A DNA stretch of 29,502 bases from Chloroflexota bacterium (lineage in GTDB: Bacteria; Chloroflexota; Anaerolineae; Aggregatilineales; Phototrophicaceae), in assembly GCA_023430545.1 (NCBI GenBank), contig JAEZAF010000108.1, positions 1-29,502 on the forward strand, given 5' to 3'. The translations under genes and the position numbers were made by a program. Below the pieces are notes generated by a model. The model did no database searches. It had not been told where the DNA came from and saw only the letters and a list, made by a program, of their open reading frames with translations. How positions within the stretch are numbered: position 1 is the stretch's first letter; every line of letters starts with the position of its first letter. Positions 23,354 through 29,502 of this stretch are shown here, piece after piece.

Positions 23354-25900
23354 CTAAAGCAGATTGGAATTGGACGAGACTTCGTTCTCGCTGGTCTCGG
23401 TCGTGCGTATACCGGCATCATCGGCGGCACCACCTGCTGCCCGTACCTGCGGCGATGTCGGTGCTTCAGGTGCTTCTTCGGCTTGCGATTGTGGTGAAGG
23501 CTCAGCAGCAGCCCGAATCTCATCCAGCGTGCTGCGGCTTTCGAAGCTCACATGCTGACCATCATCGGTCACACCTGTGACGATCGTGTCACCGGGTCTG
23601 AAGCGTTCTTCCAGCAGACTGGCGCTGAGCGGTCGCACCAGCAGACGCTCAATCGCCCGGCGCAGCGGTCGCGCTCCGTTGATAGGATCGAACCCACGCT
23701 GCAAAATCAGATTACGCACTTCCGGGGTCAGTTCCAGCGTGAGATGCTGTTCTTCAAGCCGTGCGTACACATCCTGAAGTTTCAGATCAAGGATATTCGA
23801 GACCACTTCTCGCGTCAGGCTGTGGAAGATGACGATTTCCTCGACACGGTTGAGAAATTCCGGTCGGAAGAAGTTCTTCAGATACGCATTATAATCCTGC
23901 TGGCTGATGCCGCCGGGAGCACCACCTTCGAAGCCGAGCGGTGTGCGTGTGCCTTCCTGTGTGCCGATATTGCTGGTCATGATAAACAGCGCATGGCGCG
24001 CATCAACCTTGCGACCGTAGGCATCACTCAGGCGGCCTTCATCGAACACCTGCAAAAAGATATCGAATACTTCCGGTGCGGCTTTCTCGACTTCATCCAG
24101 CAGCACCACACTGTACGGACGACGGCGCAGGCCATCGGTAAGCTGACCGCCCCGGCTGTTGTCCTTGTATCCGGGCGGAGAGCCAATCAGACGGGCGACA
24201 GTGTGCGCGTCATGGAATTCGGACATATCCAGGCGCAGCATGGCGTCACTGCTGCCGAATAAAAACTCGGCCAGCGCACGCGCCAGCTCGGTCTTACCGA
24301 CACCAGACGGCCCCAGAAACAGGAAGACACCAATCGGGCGCTGCGGATCACCCAGACCGGCGCGTGCCGTCTTGATGGCCTCAGCCACCGTGCGGATCGC
24401 CTGATCCTGACCGATCACACGCGACAGCAGCGACTGTTCGATGGTCGCGATACGCCGTTTCTCATCCTGTGTCAGTTCCGCAACCGGGATACCACTCCAT
24501 TCCGAAAGGACCACGGCCACATCTTCCGGGCGCACATCGTTGACGGTTTTATCCTCGATGTCATCAGGACTCATGGTGCGGATGATGACGCGGGTGCAGG
24601 CTTCGTCCAGCAGATCGAGCGCCTTATCCGGCAGACGGCGGTCCGGCATATAGCGCACCGACAGCTTGACGGCACTCTGAAGCGTTTCCGGCAGGATGAT
24701 GACACCGTGATGATTTTCAAGGCGCTGCTGCTGGCCCTTCAGGATCTGAAGCGCGTCGGCTTCACTCGGTTCTTCGATGTCGATGGTGCGGAAGCGGCGG
24801 TCCAGCGCCGGGTCCTGTGCGATGGCGCGGCGGTATTCCTCATGCGTGGTCGCACCAATGCACATGATCTCGCCACGTGCCAGCGCCGGTTTCAGGATGT
24901 TGGCCGCGTCGAGATTGCTGTCGATGGTATCCCCCGCGCCAACGATGGTATGGATCTCGTCGATGAAGACGATCACATCGCCGGAGTTCTTGACCTCATC
25001 CACGATCCCGATCAGCCGTTCCTCGAACTGACCGCGCAGACTGGTCCCGGCGACCAGCGTCCCGATTTCGATCTGCACGATGCGTTTGCGCAGCAGTGAA
25101 GGGGGTGCGGTCCCGGCATGGATGGCATAGGCCAACCCTTCAACCACCGCCGTCTTACCGACACCGGCATCCCCCAGCAGCAGCGGGTTATTCTTCTTGC
25201 TGCGCGACAGGGTACGGGCAATGGCGCGGATCTCGGTCTCACGAGCCACGGCGGGGCCGATCTTCTCTTTGGCGGCCTGTGCGGTCAGATCGCGTCCGTA
25301 TTTATCCAGCAGCGGAGTCGGGGCGCGCATATCGCCATCCCCACGCCGCCGTGATGACAGCGGATTTTCGATTTCGAAATCACTGTCGGAGTCGAGCAGG
25401 TCGAACAGGTCGCTGTCCGGTGGCAGCGGCGGCATATGCATATGCTCTTCATGTTCCTCGGCGATCAGACGCTGAAGCCAGAGGTTGATGTCGAAACCCA
25501 TGTCGATCAGGCGGCGGATGGGGACTCCTTCCCCTTCCTGAAGCAGTGCCATCAGCAGATGATGTTCGTTAATCTCGCGGATGTCGTCCTGTTCTGCGAG
25601 GAAGATCGCCAGCGACAGCACCATCTCGGTGCGCGGGGTGAACGGCAGCACGTTGTCGAGAATGCCTTCGCCTTTGCCAATCTCGCGGCGGATGGCATTG
25701 CGCACCTCACGCGGGACGAAACCAGCGCGGCGCAGCAGTCGGCTGACGGGGCCGTTTTCATTGCGGGTGGCAGCGATAAAAAGATGTTCCGTGCCAATGT
25801 AATTATGTCCCTCGCGCCGTGCCTCTTCGGCAGCGGCGGCCAGGATGGCGGCACATCGTTCGCGGATTTCACGTTCTGGGATGTCGGGCGAAGGCGTCAA
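23354..25900 (-). CDS. Clp-family AAA+ unfoldase, ClpC/ClpA-like, without M domain
   Basis: 848 residues. The N-terminal Clp_N double repeat has HNYIGTEHLFIAATR. AAA-1 has Walker A GDAGVGKT (Lys249), FIDEIHTIVGAG and a sensor region; AAA-2 has GPSGVGKT (Lys536), LLDEVEKA and FLNRVEEIVIF. A Leu-Gly-Phe at 655-657 sits where ClpP-binding unfoldases carry the IGF/LGF loop, so it likely feeds ClpP. Only about 28 residues separate the end of AAA-1 (LLDEAC) from RPEDVAVVLSEWSGIPV, so the coiled-coil M domain of Bacillus ClpC, where adaptors bind, is missing. The C-terminal 60 residues are Ala/Glu/Ser-rich. The only start is TTG 25900, since an in-frame TGA lies just before it, and its Shine-Dalgarno (AAAGG) is rather distant. 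Confidence 0.9.
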   Translation of the reverse strand: MTPSPDIPEREIRERCAAILAAAAEEARREGHNYIGTEHLFIAATRNENGPVSRLLRRAGFVPREVRNAIRREIGKGEGILDNVLPFTPRTEMVLSLAIFLAEQDDIREINEHHLLMALLQEGEGVPIRRLIDMGFDINLWLQRLIAEEHEEHMHMPPLPPDSDLFDLLDSDSDFEIENPLSSRRRGDGDMRAPTPLLDKYGRDLTAQAAKEKIGPAVARETEIRAIARTLSRSKKNNPLLLGDAGVGKTAVVEGLAYAIHAGTAPPSLLRKRIVQIEIGTLVAGTSLRGQFEERLIGIVDEVKNSGDVIVFIDEIHTIVGAGDTIDSNLDAANILKPALARGEIMCIGATTHEEYRRAIAQDPALDRRFRTIDIEEPSEADALQILKGQQQRLENHHGVIILPETLQSAVKLSVRYMPDRRLPDKALDLLDEACTRVIIRTMSPDDIEDKTVNDVRPEDVAVVLSEWSGIPVAELTQDEKRRIATIEQSLLSRVIGQDQAIRTVAEAIKTARAGLGDPQRPIGVFLFLGPSGVGKTELARALAEFLFGSSDAMLRLDMSEFHDAHTVARLIGSPPGYKDNSRGGQLTDGLRRRPYSVVLLDEVEKAAPEVFDIFLQVFDEGRLSDAYGRKVDARHALFIMTSNIGTQEGTRTPLGFEGGAPGGISQQDYNAYLKNFFRPEFLNRVEEIVIFHSLTREVVSNILDLKLQDVYARLEEQHLTLELTPEVRNLILQRGFDPINGARPLRRAIERLLVRPLSASLLEERFRPGDTIVTGVTDDGQHVSFESRSTLDEIRAAAEPSPQSQAEEAPEAPTSPQVRAAGGAADDAGIRTTETSENEVSSNSNLL

Positions 25901-26025
25901 GGATCACTTAACCTTTAGTTTCACAAACACCGGATGCGCTCAGGGCATGGTGGTGAAGTTTATACTCACGAACTGGTTTGTTTGTATACTGAATGTTACG
26001 AAGTAATTATAGCACAGGGGTTTAC

Positions 26026-28398
26026 GTGTCGAGTGTAATCAAAATGGTTCTTCTGTCTCACCGGCCGAACTTCACCAGGCGCTTCAGGTTGTTTGGCGTT
26101 CTTTTCGCTTCAGTGCTTTTATTGTCGGCCAATCTGGACATCACTGCACAGACAGCGCCTCAAACGCCAGATCTCCCGGACTATCAACTGCGCCAGCCGA
26201 CGCTGGAAGAATATCTGAATACCGTACTGGAGATCTCAGAACTCCCTGTCATGGATAGCTCAGAGAGTTCCAGAGATCCTTTTTTCTCAATTCTTTCAAT
26301 GATTCCAAAGGAAATCGAGCAGCGTTATAACGAGGCAGATTTCGAAAACGTTCCGCTGGAATTACTGTTTGATGCTACTCCACATGTGGTGGGGCCGTTG
26401 TTCACTTTCAATGTCTATCTTCAATCGGAAGTCACATGGCACCAATACGTTCTGAGCGCATGGCTGCACCAGGTTCAGCCTGATCTTTCCAGTCAGAGCC
26501 AGTGGCAGTTTGGAGATTACACGCTTGAAGTTCAACCCGTGGATTTTGATGTTGACGGCAAAGAGGACTACGCAGCAGAACTTCTCAACGATCTGAATAT
26601 TGAGCGCAATTACGCCCCATTCAAGGGCTACTTTGTCATTCAGGTGCCCCAGCAGAATGAATATCAGGTGATATCAAATACACTCCCTGCTTTCAGTATC
26701 ATGTGCTATCCATATACAGCGTGTGACGGTGATGGAAAATCAAGAGACATCCTCGACATTACCGGCGATGGTCGCCCTGAATGGCTGATACAGAGCGCCC
26801 AGTGTGGTTATGGAATTTGCAGTGTTGCTTTGAGTGTATTCCAATGGCAGACAGATGAGATGGTGGACATCTCCGGTGAAGCCCAGCAAGGACCCTTTAT
26901 GTCACTCCCGGCGGGCAGCAGTATGCCGGTTGATCCGCCACACGGCGGTTGGAATATTGAAAATTTGGATGACGATGCTGCGTTGGAAGTCATTCAGTAT
27001 GAGACGCTCAAAGATAACCTCGGCTGTTCATTTGAATTACAGCGCATCTTTAACTGGAATAACTCAAACAGACAATTCAGTGAGGAGCGAAGCGCTAATT
27101 ATGAGGATAGCCTCTGGTGCGATCTCCGACAGGGGCACGAAGCCATAACATCACTCGATCCTGATGCAGCAGTCCAGCACTATGAGCGGTTTTTAAAACA
27201 CAACCCAGAAACCGGTTTAGAAGATGTCTGGACCTATGTGTCGTTACGGCTGGCATTGGCTTATGGATTATCGGGTGATGTCCAAAAGGCCGCAGCACTG
27301 ATACATGATCTGGAAGACCAGCCAATACAGAATTCGATCATTGCGAATATGGTGAATACAGCTCAGGCAGCAGGTGACGCATCTGATGAAACTATCGGTA
27401 TCAGATTATGCACCGCGCTCTATCAGAGACATGGTGAAATCGACCACTTCGGAAATGATCTCTATCAGATTTTCCAGTATGGGCATCTGAATGATTACGG
27501 CATCAGCATGAACTACGATATGAGCTTCGGGGTTGCATCCTTTGGCTGCAATCTGCCTCTGCTATTGCAGCGGACCCTTCCCGAGCTTGAGCTGACGCAG
27601 CCGTTTAGCGCTCAGCTTGAGGCCAACGGCTGGGAAATCAGTCATCACACGCAGCCCGATCTCAATCAGGACGGGATCGATGATGAGATTTTGTATATTG
27701 AAGCCCTGAGACAGAATATTCTGCGGATTTCGACCGAAGCTGGTTTTGAGTACTACATCCTGTATGGAGAGCCTCTGGTCAGTGATGATCCCGATGTAAC
27801 CACCGAGATGACTGGTTTTACACAGCCCGATGGTCATCAGGCACTGTTATCCGTTTCATATGATGAGACAGTCGAATGCGGCTCCAGTAGTGATCCTGCA
27901 TCTCTGTTCACAGGCGTCGTCAGTGTCTGGTCACTGGACAAGCCGGTCATGTATGATCAAAGACCTCGACTTCAGGCAGGAATCTGTGAACCGCAGACAC
28001 TTGCCGAGACCTTGCCATCCTCTGACACGATCGTCATTATGGCCTCTGTGGACAAACAGCAGGTGAAATACCTGTGGGATGATGCATCCAGCCAGTATCA
28101 GATTGATACTCCTGTCACCCTTCAAGCACGCTTTCCAACGTGTCTGTCAGGGAATCTCACCTTCTGCGTTCCACTGAAACAGCCGGAAGAGGTTCTGGCC
28201 TTCGTCGAATTCATGCAGGATTACGAAATTCATCCACCGCGACCACTGTTCATCAGTGGCCTGTCTTACTACCGTGCGCTGGCATTGGAAGAACTCGGTC
28301 GCGATGATGAAGCACTGGCCGAATATATCGCGCTGTACGAAGCTGATCCAGAGTCACCGTGGCATATTCTCGCCGGACTGCATCTGGAACGTCGTTAA
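26026..28398 (+). CDS. secreted protein with DxDxDG-type repeats and TPR segments, function unknown
   Basis: I prefer GTG 26026 (790 residues) because GGGG stands 5 bases upstream; ATG 25993 and ATG 26044 are in frame alternatives. A basic stretch (RRFRLFG) and hydrophobic core (VLFASVLLLSA) form a signal peptide, probably cut near ITAQTA. At least four Asp-rich loops resemble FG-GAP/EF-type calcium loops: DFDVDGKED, DITGDGRPE, NLDDDAALE and DLNQDGIDDE. Two helical TPR-like parts are seen, near 380-432 (VQHYERFLKHNPETG, LALAYGLSGDVQKAAAL) and 741-789 (YYRALALEELGRDDEALAEY). Likely an exported surface or extracellular scaffold protein. Cys are present in pairs. No catalytic motif was recognised. 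Its stop overlaps the convergent acetyltransferase gene by 4 bases. Confidence 0.75.
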   Translation: MSSVIKMVLLSHRPNFTRRFRLFGVLFASVLLLSANLDITAQTAPQTPDLPDYQLRQPTLEEYLNTVLEISELPVMDSSESSRDPFFSILSMIPKEIEQRYNEADFENVPLELLFDATPHVVGPLFTFNVYLQSEVTWHQYVLSAWLHQVQPDLSSQSQWQFGDYTLEVQPVDFDVDGKEDYAAELLNDLNIERNYAPFKGYFVIQVPQQNEYQVISNTLPAFSIMCYPYTACDGDGKSRDILDITGDGRPEWLIQSAQCGYGICSVALSVFQWQTDEMVDISGEAQQGPFMSLPAGSSMPVDPPHGGWNIENLDDDAALEVIQYETLKDNLGCSFELQRIFNWNNSNRQFSEERSANYEDSLWCDLRQGHEAITSLDPDAAVQHYERFLKHNPETGLEDVWTYVSLRLALAYGLSGDVQKAAALIHDLEDQPIQNSIIANMVNTAQAAGDASDETIGIRLCTALYQRHGEIDHFGNDLYQIFQYGHLNDYGISMNYDMSFGVASFGCNLPLLLQRTLPELELTQPFSAQLEANGWEISHHTQPDLNQDGIDDEILYIEALRQNILRISTEAGFEYYILYGEPLVSDDPDVTTEMTGFTQPDGHQALLSVSYDETVECGSSSDPASLFTGVVSVWSLDKPVMYDQRPRLQAGICEPQTLAETLPSSDTIVIMASVDKQQVKYLWDDASSQYQIDTPVTLQARFPTCLSGNLTFCVPLKQPEEVLAFVEFMQDYEIHPPRPLFISGLSYYRALALEELGRDDEALAEYIALYEADPESPWHILAGLHLERR

Positions 28399-29012
28399 GC
28401 CCTTGTCCGCCGACTGACAATCAGATCGAGGCCGCGCTGAAGTGCTGCCGTGACTTCCGGCGTCCCCTCAATCTCGACAGTGAGGCGCGGTGGGACAGGA
28501 TCGTCGGCATACGGCTGGAGCGTCAGACTGTACCATGAGACATCCCGCCACTGGCCCAGCTTGTATCCGACCATCGGCAGCACACCAGCAGGCTGAAATC
28601 CAAAGGCGCGGTGTACGCCGATGCTGGCGTCATTGGGCAGCGCAATCCCGGCGAAGGCGTTATAGAATCCCTGCACCCGCAGGATGTCGAACAGTGCGGT
28701 GTAGAGCGCCCGACCAATCCCCTGCCGGTGACCACTCGACGCAACGTAAACGCTGACATCCACTGACCACTGATACGCGAGACGGTCACGGTTCTTTGTA
28801 GCATAGGCATACCCGCATAGTTCACCTGACGGGCTGACATACACCAGCCACGGATGCGTCACCAGCGTCTTTGTAATGCGCTGGCGCATCTCGTCCACAT
28901 CGGGTGGTTCGAGTTCGAACGAGATCGTCGTATTCTCGACATACGGCGCGTAAATGGCCTGTATCGCCGGCGCGTCATCCGGCGTGGCGTAACGTATGGT
29001 TTCGAGTGTCAT
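28395..29012 (-). CDS. GNAT N-acetyltransferase, phosphinothricin acetyltransferase-like
   Basis: 205 residues. The first 165 match the PAT pattern: IYAPYVENTTISFELEPP, PWLVYVSPSGELCGYAYA, SVDVSVYVASSGHRQGIGRALY (acetyl-CoA pyrophosphate loop, R/QGIGRALY), IALPNDASIGVHRAFGF and GYKLGQWRDVSWY. Such enzymes acetylate phosphinothricin, methionine sulfoximine or related amino groups using acetyl-CoA. About 40 extra C-terminal residues (LTVEIEGTPEVTAALQRGL) are not part of the usual domain. GGAAG precedes ATG 29012, and the start codon overlaps the upstream kinase-fold gene's TGA (ATGA), so the two are translationally coupled. Confidence 0.88.
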   Translation of the reverse strand: MTLETIRYATPDDAPAIQAIYAPYVENTTISFELEPPDVDEMRQRITKTLVTHPWLVYVSPSGELCGYAYATKNRDRLAYQWSVDVSVYVASSGHRQGIGRALYTALFDILRVQGFYNAFAGIALPNDASIGVHRAFGFQPAGVLPMVGYKLGQWRDVSWYSLTLQPYADDPVPPRLTVEIEGTPEVTAALQRGLDLIVSRRTRA

Positions 29013-29502
29013 CCACGCGCTTCCTTTCTCACCAGTGGCCGAAGCCAGCCAAAGCAGTCCGTGCGCAGCATTCTGAGATTATCCCAGCGGGTTTCGTCAT
29101 CGCTCTGCGGATCAAGGATTTTATCCAGAAAGCCTTCGATGTCTTCCACATAACGGCGCAGCAGATAGAAGCGATAGAACTCCTGATCCAGCTCGTAATT
29201 CGGGAAGCGCTCGCGGTAGTACCGCAGGAAAAGCGTCCAGCCGTCCGGGTCATCGACATGGAACCAGGTATCGCGTTCCGGTGGCGCCAGCAGCAGATCA
29301 TCCCAGTCGATCAGATAGAGTGTGCCATCATCCGCCACCATGACATTCCCGGGCCCATCTCCGTGGGTGATGACGTATCCGTCCGACGAGCGCTCGCGGA
29401 GCTGCAAAGACAGCGCTTCATATTCTGCAAAATCGGTTTCGAGTTCACCGAAATACGACAGCAGTTCTGACCGTAACATACGGTGCACTTCCGGCACATC
29501 GT
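29009..29502 (-). CDS. aminoglycoside-phosphotransferase-fold protein, 5' end missing
   Basis: The frame is open to the window edge, so only the C-terminal part (about 164 residues) is present. It contains the catalytic loop HGDGPGN and the metal-binding IDWDD, then LAPPERD and a helical tail, as in APH/choline-kinase-type small-molecule kinases. In APH the loop is H-x-D-x4-N; here Asp and Asn are separated by three residues, one fewer than usual, and the base sequence confirms this reading. Substrate unknown. Its TGA overlaps the acetyltransferase ATG. No resistance role can be assumed; many such proteins act on sugars or amino alcohols. Confidence 0.85.
   Translation of the reverse strand, partial: DVPEVHRMLRSELLSYFGELETDFAEYEALSLQLRERSSDGYVITHGDGPGNVMVADDGTLYLIDWDDLLLAPPERDTWFHVDDPDGWTLFLRYYRERFPNYELDQEFYRFYLLRRYVEDIEGFLDKILDPQSDDETRWDNLRMLRTDCFGWLRPLVRKEARG

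Overview
The window is ordinary-density bacterial DNA: about 21 protein genes on both strands, most separated by short gaps. No rRNA, tRNA, CRISPR array or transposase gene was found. The mix suggests a free-living Chloroflexota bacterium (Anaerolineae-like): a multi-PAS hybrid histidine kinase ending in tandem receivers, a DnaE with an intact PHP site and a long low-complexity linker, an ATP-type phosphofructokinase, a UPF0200-type kinase and a LysM/M23 protein. This placement is inference from gene content and was not tested by alignment.

Layout. 1-98: C-terminal end of a WD40 protein. 170-757: peptidyl-tRNA hydrolase. 867-5124: a tightly packed cassette of hybrid histidine kinase, single-domain DivK-like receiver and AlkD-like DNA alkylation repair protein. 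5325-7751: O-antigen ligase/TPR membrane protein, overlapping tail to tail with a PLP aminotransferase (7740-8939, minus). 9164-10507: LysM/M23 envelope peptidase, facing pfkA (10590-11555, minus) across a bidirectional terminator. 11756-15874 (minus): dnaE. 16077-16520 (minus): a small Bles03/DUF1917-like protein. 16638-17267: a perfectly regular pentapeptide-repeat protein. 17283-20857 (minus): methyltransferase, UPF0200 kinase, divergent homoserine-kinase-like GHMP protein and PAS histidine kinase.

20858-21901 is a gene-free interval of about 1 kb and is the oddest part of the window. Near-identical direct repeats of 26-28 bp lie about 710 bp apart. Between them are a GC-rich hairpin, a chain of short perfect hairpins, two diverged copies of one structured module that share the unpaired block CATTTTGAGGGGAAAA, and seven copies of a 10-bp tandem repeat between those modules.

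21902-23269: an SDR oxidoreductase and a flavodoxin-domain protein, probably one operon, ended by a strong terminator shared with a Clp unfoldase (23354-25900, minus). 26026-28398: a large secreted protein with DxDxDG-type and TPR repeats. 28395 to the end (minus): a PAT-like acetyltransferase translationally coupled to an aminoglycoside-phosphotransferase-fold protein cut by the window edge.

No complete new defence or biosynthetic system is evident. The best leads are the structured repeat island, the signalling/AlkD cassette, the GHMP protein with substituted active-site residues, and the extended DnaE.
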